DNA of 64,000 nt, from positions 62,001 through 126,000 of the forward strand of contig JAKUCV010000970.1 of assembly GCA_028386065.3 (NCBI GenBank), in the 5' to 3' direction. Below the pieces are notes generated by a model. That model was not told where the DNA came from. It ran no database searches and was given only the letters and a program-made list of their open reading frames with translations. Below, piece by piece: positions 35,427-47,227 of this stretch. This DNA is from Turnera subulata (taxonomy: Eukaryota; Streptophyta; Magnoliopsida; Malpighiales; Passifloraceae). The position numbers and the translations under genes are program-made. Each line of letters starts with the position of its first letter. Position 1 is the stretch's first letter.

Positions 35427-35600
35427 TCCATTTTATGAAGAAGGGTACGAAACTAACTACTATACCCGCCTTTTATAAACTAGTCTGCTGCAAGACTTCG
35501 CTCATTTGCACGCACAGCCTATTGTATTTCATATTTTCATCTTTGGGCCAAAAATAGCCCAGGGTGGCAATGAAACTTTTGCTAATTTTGGTGCAAGTTA
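35427..35600. repeat. Dispersed repeat R1, second copy
   Basis: Diverged direct copy of 33287-33470, just beyond the 3' end of the HD-domain gene. Confidence 0.75.
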
Positions 35601-35986
35601 AAGCAGAAGCTCTGTTTGATCCTCCGTACATCATAGACGCGCCATGATTTTGCTGCAAGTTACATTATTAATTCCTCTTGACGAAAACAAAAAAGTAAAA
35701 AGTAATGCTATTTTGGATGAGATTTCGCTAGCAGTTCAGGACCATCAGTTACAACAGGATTACATAGAGTCTCTAGTACAGTACGAAAGCAATGGTTGTT
35801 AGTTTCCTAAGATGATGAGCCCTTTGCCTCCATGATTAAGGAAATTTGACCATCATCCAACAATGGGGAGCAGAATCTGATTGTTGTGCGAAACAAGTTT
35901 TTATTGAAAGACTTCTAGCCAGCAAATGGAACAGAGAGATTTCCCCATCCTGACCAAAAAAGGATGGAAATTGGGGTTCCACGGTG

Positions 35987-38873
35987 TCAGTTTAGATTGT
36001 CAGACAGTCTGGAGTTTCTTCGTGAAATAATCTCAGCTGCCCAACTCTTTCCAAGTTCAGTCTGAAATTTTCCTGCAGGAGGAGTGGAGGCGTGTCTAAG
36101 AGAACTAATCTTGCTGAACTAAATGAGCGAATGAGGCTTGTAATCAACACTGTTAGGTAAATAATGGTAGAGCCTACCTGCTGTTGAAAGGAAAAACTCA
36201 TCCAACACCTTCCCATGCTCTGTGAAACCATAAGAATACTAAACGTGAGGGATCTGACAGTTTGAAGACATAACAGGAAAATAAAATCACAAAGGGCGTA
36301 CCTTTCTCGTATTCCAATGCCTGCAAAATCATCTCAACCTAAAAAAACGAGAGGTATTGGATTAATCAATGTAGGTTGCCATCAACTCTTATAAAAAGCA
36401 AGCTAGAGAGCATACAAGAAGAAATTCTTTTGCATATGTATCCAGGCACACAAGACAGAGATAACAGTGTTCTACAGGTGGAATGCCCTCGAATATTGCA
36501 ATTTGCATCAAAAGACCATATTGCTGGCATACAGTGATTGACATATGACAGTATCTAAGTAAAACCAGAACTTGTTTCATATGAAGCATTCAATTTCAAG
36601 ACCTCCCATGCGCCATGTGCAAGTTTCAAGTGAATCAATGCAACAATGATCAGTCAGTAGAAGGATTTTTAACGTCATAAACTACTTCAAAGCATGGATT
36701 AACCATTTTTTGTGAAAGCCCTTATTCATACTTTGTCAAAATCTTTCACGAGGTTGGCCTCTAAGGATGCATTATTTTCATACTCTGTCCATAGTTCTTT
36801 GATCTCTTCAGCTGAAAGGACACAAAAAGACAGTTCAATACTGGAAGCTATAAGCAGTTCAAAATTTTCAAGCAACTGGAATTAGAGCATACCCCTCATC
36901 CCTCCACCGAGAACGTTGCACATTTCCTCCAAAGCTGCTTGCTCGCGCCTACTCTTTTCTTCTTTAGGCACACCATCAGATGGTGTTATATCTCCAACAA
37001 TTGCTATCAACATCCAAATTTCAACTCAAACTTCAAGAACCAAACAAAATGTAAAGATAGTCTCGTGTTGCAATGCAAAGACTTGACAGGACTTGCAAAA
37101 TAATCAAATTAGAGACATTGTACAATCACTTCATATGGGTGTACTGGGATTTATTTGCCAGGAATGATTAGCTATCTTGGCTTGAAGAACTTCTTGGTGC
37201 ATTGACAGCCATCCAGTGGTCAATATGCACTAATTTTCTCATGCCATGTCTTTAGTTTACTTCTCTATGATTTCTAATCTCTAGCTAAACTATCTTGCTC
37301 TTCTTGCCTTAGCCATTTACTTTCAAGCTTATTCCAAAAGTTCATCCTACTCATACAACATCCATTTTTCTTGGTGTACAACTCTGAAGAAGGTTGAACT
37401 ATGAAGTAGAGCCAGTTATGCCCTTTGAAGCTACATTAAAAAGTCCGCAACATATGTAACCAAAAAAAAAAAAAAAAGTCCGCAACATAATGTAAATCAC
37501 ACCAGATACATTCATTCAGCTATTTAAGAGAAAAATAGGAGTTGTCAAATGAATACCTTCTGCAAGATCATGCACAATGGCTATCTTTATACACCTATTT
37601 CAATATATAACAAAGTTTGATAAGCAACCTCCCACAATCGGAGTAAACATAACAAAGAATGTTAATACAAGCACCTTTGTGCAATAAAAATTTATACTTA
37701 CAGATACATGATTTCAACCCAAAAGTGCCAGTATTTACAGAAGGCAAAACTAAATGCCTGCTCTCTTTTCAGTATTTTAAGATGATATCATCAATTCAAA
37801 TAACCTACATCTTCTTTCTTTTTTAATTTCGTTTATGTCGGGGGTTATTTCCAGCCTTACAACTAACAGAGGAATCATCACCCGTTTGTTGTGATACAAT
37901 TCCAAAAGCAAGAGACTTTTTGTACAGACAACTGTCTTTAGAGTTCATGAAAAGAAGGGTACAAGCATTTGGGATTCTATCATAACGTCTAACCTTTCCC
38001 GATTAACACCACGAAGATCACCGGCAATCAAAGCCATCAAGGACATGCGGTACATATGGTCAGCAATTGATTCAGGATCCTTTATCTCATGGTTGACCCA
38101 TCCCTTCCGTTTTGTGGTCTATAACATAAGAAGATTGTCATGCAAACTTGGTTTCAATGGGATGTAATGTTTGCATATATCCTATATAATACAATTTAAA
38201 TACTAGGAATAACTGCTCAACTGCAGCATGCAAGAACCTATCTGAATTTAACACACAACAGGCACGAAATGTTATGGGAGGCAAAATAAAACATACTGCA
38301 ATAAAGCTTCTTCCATGGTTGTAGTTCAGGCACAGTAAAAAACAACAAACAACAGATGAGAATACTGGGCCAATTTAGTGTCTCTCATCCTACCCTTTGG
38401 TAGAAAGATAAAAACTTTCCTCTACTTTTCAACAAACAACCTCGCATGCATTGGTGAAACACACCAATGTTAACAATCCGGCCAACAAATATGGCATCTT
38501 TTGGTTAATAAGCAAATACTGCATGCATCCAACCCAGTTGGCAAAGAAGCAACAAAAGATAAAAACTTTGGTTAGGGAATCTGGCAACCATTGTCCAATT
38601 CCGTACCTTGAGCCGCTGGCACAACGTGAGGAAATCAATCGCAGACGGCGGCGACGAACCCATTAGAGACTCGGGCTCCACTGCGGGCTTTAGTGATCCG
38701 AAGCCATCGCTACCGTGCTTCTGGGACCGAACCGAGACGATCCTCGGGTCCGGAGCTTCGTTCGGGGAAGTGGGTCGGCAGGAAAATGCCCGATTGAAGA
38801 AAGCGAGGCGCAATCGCGGTGGCAGTGGGCGACACAGTGGATGGGTACAGTGATTCGGTGCATTAACCGCCAT
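35987..38873 (-). CDS. HD-domain metal-dependent phosphohydrolase (HDDC2 / YfbR-like), complete
   Basis: Predicted 5'-deoxynucleotidase-type enzyme of the HDDC2 family, which removes phosphate from nucleoside monophosphates using a divalent metal. Exons (minus): 38873-38607, 38118-37994, 37594-37557, 37003-36893, 36811-36732, 36338-36302, 36219-36178 and 36072-35987. They sum to 786 nt (261 aa), with every junction in phase. Metal-site residues: H110 (ADHMYRMS), H139-D140 (IVHDLAE) and D204 or D206 (KDFDK). [18 protein letters not shown] follows the HD pair, as in the family. Residues 1-70 are Arg/Ser/Pro-rich and not part of the fold, consistent with an organelle transit peptide (inferred). 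The protein ends [12 protein letters not shown]. Substrate preference is not visible from sequence. A stray duplicate of exon 5 is at 23.6-23.8 kb. Confidence 0.94.
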
Positions 38874-39164
38874 TTTAGGTGGGTTTTCTTTTTTCTTCCT
38901 TTCTTTCTTTTTTTGGTGAATTGTTCTTGGTGAGGTTGGATTGATGATGGAAGTTGGAACAGAGAAGAAGGAAGAAATAGAGTCCAGTTGGGTTGCTCTT
39001 TAATCTTTTTTTCTTTTCCCTGTTTTGTCGATTTAAAACAGCTGCTTCGATCTTTGGTCTCCCTCGTACGTTGCCTGGCGGTCTCTCTTCTGATTGGACT
39101 TTTGACCCCGGTAAGAATCGAACTTAACTACTCCTGTTGTTATTCCATTTTTACTGGCTCAGTT
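38874..39164. promoter_or_regulatory. Upstream region of the HD-domain gene
   Basis: Pyrimidine-rich leader-like DNA next to the start codon (TTTCTTTCTTTTTT on the plus strand) and no gene. It is bounded at 39165 by the target-site duplication of a LINE. Confidence 0.4.
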
Positions 39165-41596
39165 TTCTGGTTTCACCTTTTTTTGGTCGAAAACGGGATG
39201 CATATTAAGAATATACTCGAGCATGATACATGGTTAGAAGTCGGTTGCTCACTCCGACTACTATGTTTAAAAAGAAAACTCGTGCAGACAATGAGTAACA
39301 AAGCATAACATAATGAACCTGGCTAATCTAATCAAGCAATCCAAGAAACAACTGACAACAAATAAAACAACAAAGGCAGAAGTCATGTCGAAAGACCGGG
39401 TGATCAACTAGGACAAGGAGTATCCGGTGGGCGGTCGACATCCATGCCTGAGGTGGATGCTTCTGGGGAAAAGATCATGCGGTGACAGTCTTCCGTAAGT
39501 ATTACTGCCGTGTGGTGCTGGTTCCTACGGGCTCGGGATGGGGTTGGGTGGGAAAAGTTATTAGAAATTGCAGGGTAAGTAGCTGAAGGAGGGACGGAGG
39601 AAGTGGCAGGTCCGGTGTGGGACTGGGTGACATCGGAGGTAGGCGGATAAGTGCTGGCATTGGATACATCTTTAAGGGTTTGTCTTTTAGGGGATACATC
39701 TTTGAAGGTTTGTCTTTTAGGGGTTTCCTTCGTTACAAGTTTCGAAATTTTCAGGGGTTGGGATCTTTTCAATGATTGTTTTGGGGTTCGGGTGGAAGGC
39801 TTATTTTTTGTTGTCTTGAGGGTCCCTTCCCCGATGAAATCACTAAGTGTAGGGAGGCTAGGGGGAGGTTCAGGTTGAGCCTGAGTCTCACTGGCATTTA
39901 GTGAAGTCTTAGAAGGTTGTGATTCTGGCAAGGCAGGTGGGGTGAGTTGTGAGGGCAGGGTAGGTACAACTGGTCCCGGGCGTATGACTGGGGATGTATC
40001 TTCCTGGGGAGTATCATCCAAGAGATGAAACCTATTCGATGAGTTGCTGGTGTGATAAGGTAACGGATGGACCTGAGGGGCGGAGGGGTGGCGCCGAGCC
40101 GGGCGCCCCGGCCGTCGTGGTGCATTCATCCATTCCCCTCTACCTTCCCGTGCCGGTAGGGTGGGCACGCCAGATTGTGGTATTGTCTCGGCATTTTGTA
40201 GTTGTGGAGCTTCCGGACAAGCTGAGCTGCTATGATTTAGTTTCCCACAAACATAACATACAGGCAAACCCTCATAGCTTACCTTTAAAGGTTCGCCTTC
40301 GAGGTGCACCGTGCCCTTCAAAGGTTTTGTCAAGTCTAGGCATACAGCAACTCTAGCGAATTTAGCCCTACTAGGGTTAGAAGAGTTACCGTCAAGTCTG
40401 ATGATTCTGCCCACCATGTTGCCGAGTTGATGAAGAATTCTGGAGTGGTAACGATTTGTGGGGAAGTTGGGGAATTGGATCCGCGCCACAATCGAATCAA
40501 TCTTTCCATTAGCAGCTCGGAAGTTGGGGGTCCAAGGTTGCACACTTAGCGCGCTGCCAAAGATACTCCATGGGCCGTCTGCCAGGGCATGAATGTAGTC
40601 TTGCGCCGCCCAAAATCGGACCATGTAAAAATTGTTCTCAAGGTCTAGGATTTTGAAGGCGCCGGTTGGTTTCCACAAGTCTTGTAGTTTGGCATGCAGA
40701 GCCTTGAACCCAATATATCGCCCATACAGTTTAATCACAACTGTATGTTCCCATTGTTTATCCAACCTGGCTTTGAAAGGATCTGATAAAACCAGGTTGT
40801 CGACCCCATCGGTCTGAATTACCATCAGGTCCCCTTCCTCACACTCGGCCTCGCTTTCTATTTCCCACGGGTCGGACAGGTACAGTGGATTAGAGCCGGC
40901 AAAAAGAATGTCCCGATAACTGGGCCGGACATCCTCCATGGCCTCATCTGACCCTGTAGATGGTATTGACTCGGGGGTAGGTTGGTTCGCTTCGACCGGT
41001 CTGGTTGGACCTAAGACAAGCCCGGGCATAACCGGCGCCGCTACCTTCGAAGGAGCCTCTATGGATGCCGCTGTGATAGTGGGACTGGGATGCTCGAGTG
41101 CATGCTGAAAGGGTTGGGCAGACCCTGTTGGGTTAGCCGACCTGACGGCAACCGGCGAAGATGATTCCGGCGGTGGGGGCGGCAGGTCACGACAATCTTA
41201 AGGTCGGGGTTGGCTTCCACCGGCTGCAGGTTCAGGGGGGCGACTTGAAAGGGGCGGCATGTCCCTTTCTGGTGGAAGTGAGATCGAACGGAGCCGGCCA
41301 GAGGAGGGGAGAATGCCGGCAACTCTTTCCCGTGAGTGGGAGCGAGCTCGCTGGACGGGGCTACCTGCTGGGTCGCGATTCCTGACCTTGCGGGTGGCAC
41401 AGTCGACGGCCGTCTCTGCTTCTCCAGGTCCCGGTGCGGTGGCCATGGAGGCCGGGGAAGAAGACGATATCGACCTCACGCGCGCGGTTGGGTTGGCGCG
41501 TGGATCGGGGGAGGCAGGAGGTGGAAGACACGTGAAGCGCGTTCTCTTTTCGTGTTTAAAGCATTTAGTTTTTGGGCATACAATTCTGGTTTCTTC
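39165..41596 (-). mobile_element. ORF1-only LINE (L1-type), with target-site duplication and poly(A)
   Basis: On the minus strand the element runs from about 41583 to a 7-nt A tail (T run at 39178-39184). TTCTGGTTTC occurs directly outside both ends (39165-39174 and 41584-41593), with an imperfect extension to 13 bp. Inside is a GC-rich leader, a long ORF1 and a 220-bp 3' part. No endonuclease or reverse-transcriptase ORF2 is present. Full plant L1 elements are about 5-7 kb, so this is either an internal deletion or a non-autonomous ORF1 family. Confidence 0.75.
39404..41029 (-). CDS. LINE ORF1 protein, DUF4283 plus CCHC zinc knuckle
   Basis: A 541-aa open frame without interruption. Residues about 80-225 form a DUF4283 domain (TVVIKLYGRYIGFKALHAKL; LENNFYMVRFWAAQDYIHAL; GPWSIFGSALSVQPW). 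A zinc knuckle CYVCGKLNHSSSAC (C-x2-C-x4-H-x4-C) is near residues 256-270. The remainder is Pro/Ser/Thr/Lys-rich and disordered. Such proteins bind LINE RNA. Two overlapping upstream frames (41198-41479 and 41059-41400) show the same GC-rich composition and may be the true N-terminus separated by a frameshift. Preservation over 541 codons suggests either recent insertion or retained function of ORF1. It could alternatively be annotated as a DUF4283 gene. Confidence 0.85.
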   Translation of the reverse strand: MPGLVLGPTRPVEANQPTPESIPSTGSDEAMEDVRPSYRDILFAGSNPLYLSDPWEIESEAECEEGDLMVIQTDGVDNLVLSDPFKARLDKQWEHTVVIKLYGRYIGFKALHAKLQDLWKPTGAFKILDLENNFYMVRFWAAQDYIHALADGPWSIFGSALSVQPWTPNFRAANGKIDSIVARIQFPNFPTNRYHSRILHQLGNMVGRIIRLDGNSSNPSRAKFARVAVCLDLTKPLKGTVHLEGEPLKVSYEGLPVCYVCGKLNHSSSACPEAPQLQNAETIPQSGVPTLPAREGRGEWMNAPRRPGRPARRHPSAPQVHPLPYHTSNSSNRFHLLDDTPQEDTSPVIRPGPVVPTLPSQLTPPALPESQPSKTSLNASETQAQPEPPPSLPTLSDFIGEGTLKTTKNKPSTRTPKQSLKRSQPLKISKLVTKETPKRQTFKDVSPKRQTLKDVSNASTYPPTSDVTQSHTGPATSSVPPSATYPAISNNFSHPTPSRARRNQHHTAVILTEDCHRMIFSPEASTSGMDVDRPPDTPCPS

Positions 41597-42836
41597 TTTT
41601 TATGTTTGGAGTAATTTGGATATGTTTAAAGTTACTTGGTCAGTTGGTCTACGTATTTTTAGATTGCACGTCAGATGTATAATTGGCCAAAATTTGGTAA
41701 CTACACATAAAATAAAAGTCAAATATAATTCCAAAACTAACAAATAACAAGTAACAATCTATATTCTAAAAAACCAACGGTAACAATCAATATTCTACAG
41801 TCGTTTTGTCAAATCCAGGAAAACAAGTATAACACCCTCATTTCTTTGAAGAAACAATAATAATTTAGCATGTTTTGGAAAAAAAAAATGTAATTTAGAA
41901 TGTGAAATTCATCTATTTGCCATCGTGTTTGGGTCTGTCTTTCTTGGGCTCAAAACCAACGGGCTCCAGACAACATGGGAATAGTATGACAAGTCAATAG
42001 GATATGGGTCAAGTCGAAGTGAGGATCGTGGGCCCTCTTCCTAAATATTATTTCGGCCTGTAGATCTCAAAATATTCAGGCTGTTTCTACATATTACATA
42101 TTAAGATTATCTCTATTGAGAGGTACAGTCTGTAGAATTTACATGTTTTGGAGTTGCATGCCAGTTTTTCTCACCACTAAAGAAAATAGCAAAGTGCACC
42201 AAACTAAAGTATGTTTAATCGATTTGGGAAGCGATTCAGTTCAACTTAAAACATGTATGCAGTTTGAGTACTCTATCAGCCGGCAGGTCCCAATTAAATT
42301 AGGCAACCAAAAAAATGGAGAAAAACGTGCACCAACTGCTTGTAGTCGATTCATCATCATTAGGATAAAGAAAGGAAAAAGAAATATGCATTCATTAATC
42401 ACAGGAAAGCAAACCCCACCAAATTGGAGAGTTAGGCTGCAAACAAAAGAAAAATGGGAGTGGGGCTTCTAGCGTAACTCTAACGTAAATTTAAACCAAT
42501 GATAACGTTTCCCACTGGGACAGAAAGGAAATGGACATTTCCTTAGCCAAAAAATCATGTACGATTTCTTTTTTATATCTTACATAAACATGTACGGTTT
42601 TTTTTTTTTTTATAGCCTTTCATGTATCCGCCTCCGGGACCCAAATCATACATACAAATTATAAAGAGGATATATGTATGACTACTCATCGTCAAAGGTG
42701 AGAAAAACGTTTGGGTATTTTTAATATTCTCATCATGGACATGCAGATACACGTGGTATCTATGTATGGACTATGGATTATTCGGCTACCGAGTGCGCCT
42801 AATAACAGCAGAAGTTGATGCTTATTTAAGTTTGGG
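41597..42836. other. Intergenic DNA
   Basis: AT-rich, without a supported gene. A 12-nt T run is at about 42599-42611. Confidence 0.5.
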
Positions 42837-42866
42837 TTCCATGATTATTGGTGTATGCAAGGCCAC

Positions 42867-42876
42867 TATATATACA
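42867..42876 (+). promoter_or_regulatory. TATA-like box upstream of RING-H2 copy 1
   Basis: TATATATAC about 145 bases before the ATG at 43017. Position fits a short plant 5' UTR; not otherwise supported. Confidence 0.4.
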
Positions 42877-43016
42877 TCATATACATGCATATTACTTTGG
42901 TGTCTTTCTCTTCTCTTTATGCTGTCTATAAGCTCAATCATTCCAATCCTTATCTTCTTCACCGACCAAAAAAAAATCCTTATCTTCTTCAAGCACCATA
43001 TATCTAGCTAGCTATC

Positions 43017-43406
43017 ATGATCAGATGCTTGGATTTGATCTTTTCTCACCTGAAATGGGCACTGAATTTCTTCCAAACCTACCAAATTTTAGTCCCTGAA
43101 GTCGGTACGGAAATAGACATAAGCTACCACACAAAGGCTAGTCAATCTACTGGTGAACCAACTGAATGTGCCGTGTGCCTGTGCAAGGTTGAAGAAGGCG
43201 AAGAGATGAGGGAGCTAAGGTGCAATCACATCTTCCATAGAGTTTGCTTGGATAGATGGATAGGGTACCGGCACTCCACGTGCCCGCTTTGCCGGGAGTC
43301 CATCTTTCCACGGAGGACAGTCACCGGACTTGGAGCAGAACTGCTAGTGTTCAAGTTTTGTGCCTTTTCTGATGATGAAGGTGGGGATAGATGGTGGCTC
43401 AGATGA
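43017..43406 (+). CDS. Small RING-H2 E3 ubiquitin ligase, copy 1
   Basis: A 129-aa single-exon protein. The RING-H2 finger is complete: C51-x2-C54, C69-x-H71, H74-x2-C77 and C89-x2-C92 (CAVC ... CNHIFHRVC ... CPLC), with W81 in the E2-contact position. The N-terminal 25 residues (LDLIFSHLKWALNFF) are hydrophobic and may be a weak membrane anchor or a docking helix, as in XERICO/RHA2-like proteins. Predicted to ubiquitinate unknown substrates. It is the only one of the three copies here with both a start codon and a full RING domain. Confidence 0.88.
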   Translation: MIRCLDLIFSHLKWALNFFQTYQILVPEVGTEIDISYHTKASQSTGEPTECAVCLCKVEEGEEMRELRCNHIFHRVCLDRWIGYRHSTCPLCRESIFPRRTVTGLGAELLVFKFCAFSDDEGGDRWWLR

Positions 43407-44390
43407 TTTTTTGGGGATAGATAGATAGATGCACCCCCAAATAGGAATATCTAAAATTCTCCATACCCTCCATGTATACTTCCGCTCTTTTTCACCTTCT
43501 ATCCAAGCATACCTAAGATAATTAACCTTTTCTGTTAAGCACAAGCTAAAAGACATCATTGTGATGCATGCAGAGTACTGTACCTGCCTTTTTTATTCTG
43601 CATATGCATGCATGTATATATAATGATTTGGGAGCTTTAATTACATTGCGGAAACACCGAAAATAAATCGTTAATCGTTTCTTAAAAAAAAAAAAAAGAG
43701 TAAGAGAAGAAAGGTTATCCTTCTTCTTTTTTAAGGAACAGGTTATCATTCTTCTTGCTATAACTAATCGTAAACCGATTCTGATGTTAATACTTTCTTG
43801 CAACTAGCTTCCTCTATTTTGGACAGAATGGAATCAAAACTAAACAAATACGAAATACAAATGGTGACAACTGACAAGTATGCGAGAATCTGGGCATTTC
43901 AGGTGGTGTAGGGTAGTCCATCATTATCACATCACACAAGGGTTAGAATTTGAAAATGCCAGCGGCTCTTATGGATCGCCCCATACTCAACTGTTGTAGA
44001 CTGGGCCAACACCATGCATAGCAATCGTTGTTGCTATTATAATTATTGTGACATTTTGAGATTCTAAGGAGTGGGAAATTTTTTTAAGTTTATTAATTAG
44101 TGTGTGCGCCTTAAATATAGAGCTAGATATGGCGTGCCCAAATTCCAATAAATTAAATTTGTACTTTTGGATTCATTAAGCCTGGAGGGTATATTCTAGA
44201 GAGATGGGACGGAAGCTATCTAGAAGGCAGATGGAAAAGGAGGTATGTGAGTGGTTGGATGAAAAGGAGAAACAACAGGATGAGAACAAAGGGAAAATTG
44301 GGTAACTTTTGTGGGGACTAGGCTTAGAGACTCTCTGGGAAATGGGCATTGGATTCTCCTTTCATCCTCTTCTAATCTTCTCCATTCTAA

Positions 44391-45136
44391 ATCAATCAAA
44401 TAGCTAAGTGCGTTATGTTAAGTGTTAACACTTCAGAATCTCTCCCTAAACTCTCTCTTTCAAAACTCTAGGGTTTCGGGACTGCAATTTGGTTTTCTTC
44501 TCCTTTCACCTCTCCTAGCCTAAATAAATTGTAGGTTATTTGCTACTATTATAGTGCAGCTTTTCTTCTACCGCTTTGGGTAGTTTCTTACTCCATATGG
44601 GAATTTTTTATTCTCTGGCACAAAATCAGTTCAGATCTACAGTTTCAAGAAGTTTCTTGACCCGATCTACTCGGTGTTCAAGGTATATCTGCCTTCTCTT
44701 TGTGTTTGAAGGAGGTTTTGACCCGATATACTTGGTGTCAAAATTGCTTGATGTCTTGGAACTTTGGGTCTTTTTTGTGTCCATTGTTATGAGCTTCATG
44801 GAGACAAATGGAAGAAGCAAGAGCGTTCTTCAGGCTGGGTTGGAGAATATTTTCTTGTTACAACGTGGGTGAGTTAAGGGAAATCTCCATTGTAAAGGCT
44901 ATTCCTAGAAGCCTTTGGTGTGTGGTGGCGCTGGACTGGATCAGGTGGGTATGTCTTCATGATGGAAGTGTTGCATGTCCAGATTAGGATGCTACTTGGA
45001 GATAAAATCCTCCTTAGCTTGTAATAAATTTGATATTTCTCTTGTGGCTTGTTGTACCTTTGTCTTTTTATACTTTATCTTTTGATGAATGTTATTCTAC
45101 CGTTTTTATCAAAAAAAAAAATCAATCAAATAGCTA
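44391..45136 (+). mobile_element. LINE-like retroinsertion with 16-bp target duplication
   Basis: ATCAATCAAATAGCTA occurs at 44391-44406 and at 45121-45136. The 714 bases between end in an 11-nt A run. The homologous position in unit B (49021-49040) has a single uninterrupted copy, so this is a true insertion after duplication. The inserted DNA starts with a leader-like TCTAGGGTTTCGGG stretch and has no recognisable protein, so it is a non-autonomous or internally deleted LINE, or a long SINE-like element. Confidence 0.88.
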
Positions 45137-45394
45137 GCCTTGGGCCCGAATTTTGGTACAATATTAAAAGCTTTTTAATTAGTCCAAGCCGTTCTCTAGC
45201 TAGCTAGGGCGTTAAGCCCTTTCTTATAAATGAATAAAAATGCTCGTCCACACTAAAAAAATATAAGGACAGAATCTCAAACTAAGGTAGTTGCATCATG
45301 TAGTTGAATATGAAACGGTTTCTTCACTTTTGTTTCCAAAAAAATACATGTATCGCCCAAGGGCATAACTTGCAGTATACAGTCTCTTTCTAAG

Positions 45395-45400
45395 CCCCCC

Positions 45401-45431
<31 letters not shown>

Positions 45432-45433
45432 AG
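45395..45433. repeat. (C)28(A)11 homopolymer tract
   Basis: 28 consecutive C bases at 45395-45422 followed by 11 A bases. The homologous part of unit B lacks it. Run length in the assembly may be unreliable. Confidence 0.85.
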
Positions 45434-45715
45434 AGCTTTTCATTGCAAAAGAAGTTTCTTCCTGACTTTCAAAGTGAAGTAAAAGTGTATATACGAACAA
45501 ATTAATTGGTTTTGGTATATATAATTAAAATAGTGTACGTATAGTTGCTTCTCACAATTGGAGACGAGAGATGAATTTGGCATTGGCATGTGAAATATCA
45601 TCAATCTACGAAATGAAGTGGTCGTGAGATCATCCAAATGATAGATTTTTTTTTTTTTTTGCTTTTGTGTGTAGTTTGAAAGTAAAACATTAGCAAATGA
45701 CTACTTAATTGTGAC

Positions 45716-46440
45716 CTTAGGCTTTTAGGTGGTTCCATCAATTGCAGTTTATCGACAGATAGACGCATATATAGCAAATGATTATGTTAACTCGGGAATA
45801 TTATTGTAAAAGGATCGATGCGGTGCACATGCATATTTTTTATTGTTTACCAGTTACGTCTACAACTAGGATCCGTATAAGTGTTAAGATGGGTTACAAT
45901 TGATTAATATTGGGATAAACATGGATTAGACACCTAATCTTATAATGGCTTTTTTTAATCATGAGATACCCAATTACTGTTTACATTCCTATCTTAATCA
46001 TAATACTAATATCCTTATCATTTCCTCTAAAGTTGAATTGGGATCCTCACTACTCAGTACTTAGTATCCCTACGTAATGGAATGTAATGAATATGATGCA
46101 TTATATTCAGCCAAAATTTTAACATTTGAATACATGTAATAAGTTGATATTTAATGGTGAGAAAATGGCAGCCTTGATTAGTTATGTTCTCAATGTGCTT
46201 GCGTGAGTAAAAAAATAAGCATTAAAAATAGCAAAAGCTTACACCGTTGTCTAGATAAACAGCTCACCAGAATCAAGTTGCATCAGCATAGCCGTCAAGA
46301 TTATGTCAAATTCTACAATTTCTTCAAACAAAAATATATTGTTTCAAAAGAGAGAAAAGAAAAAAAAAAAGAAAAAGAAAGAAAAGGCAAGGAAAGACGA
46401 TCAACCCCTTCCATTGTCTTTTCACATCTGCTAATTAATT
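45716..46440. other. Spacer between tandem units
   Basis: AT-rich; contains a purine tract (A/G-only over about 60 bases near 46345-46400). No gene supported. Confidence 0.5.
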
Positions 46441-46499
46441 ACTGGAGAATAGGATATGGAATGGGCCTAGGTTATAATATCCTTAATTTTTTAAATTGG

Positions 46500-47013
46500 G
46501 CTTCCTCTCTTTTGAGTTGTATTATCTTCTCTGAAACATTGACATTGTTTGGGTTACATCATTTGGGCTTCCACGTATGTCCTTGTAGAAAAACTGAATT
46601 ATTTTGTTTTTATTTGGTTTCTCTGCTTATTTGGGGGATTGCTACCAATATGGCTGCAGAGTTATTTACTATTGGCCCAATGGTTGTTGATGGCGTGGGA
46701 TAAAGACTTCTTTATGGTGGCGCTGGATTCAGATTTGCAACAGGCATTGGCTATGGTGTCCCATGGGATGCCGATGATTCACCCTCTATATGTTCTCTCA
46801 TGTTATGGGCGAGGGTAATTTTTGTGCTGATTTTTTGGGCTAAACATGGTGCCCGCCAACCTTCTTGGTTGCTGACATATGGGACGCTCCTCTGCCTGAT
46901 CTTTCTTTCTTTTTGCTGCATGCTAATGCTACTAGAGTAGTGGTGTATGAAGGCCGTTAGTACGTATATTCTATTAATTACTTTTCACTTTTTGATTTGA
47001 TGTAACCAAAAAA
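46500..47013 (+). mobile_element. LINE ORF2 C-terminal fragment (RNase H-like), copy A
   Basis: Plus-strand frames read ALDSDLQQALAMVSHGM and, after a one-base frameshift, GNFCADFL then AKHGA. This is the pattern of the RNase H-like (RVT_3) end of plant LINE ORF2, with the acidic E/D-S-D residue and the CADFLAKHG signature. The fragment ends near an A run (46996-47015 region, ACCAAAAAAAT). Related to 51187-51610. Confidence 0.6.
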
Positions 47014-47227
47014 ATATCTCCACAGTGATTTTACTTGCTAATGCTACATATAGAGTGGTTCCATGATTCCACTATCTATACATCATATACATGCATATTA
47101 CTTTTGGTGTCTTTCTCCTCTCTTTATGCTATCTATATAGCTCAATCATTCCAATCTTTATCTTCTTCACCCACAAAAAAAAAAAAAAATCCTTATCTTC
47201 TTCAAACACGGTATCTAGCTAGCTATC

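Larger units (their letters stand above)
42837..45715. repeat. Tandem duplication, unit A (RING-H2 copy 1 and downstream DNA)
   Basis: Aligns in the same orientation with 47052-50175. Similarity covers the promoter, the RING gene and about 2 kb of 3' DNA. Unit A contains one private insertion (44407-45120) and a private poly-C tract; unit B contains two others. The pair shows what the ancestor looked like at each insertion site. Confidence 0.9.

Noticed and set aside
43344..43803. Minus-strand frames downstream of RING copy 1 (and the matching ones at 48193-48590)
   Set aside because: Non-coding shared 3' DNA of the tandem duplication; frames are broken differently in the two copies, so not under coding constraint.
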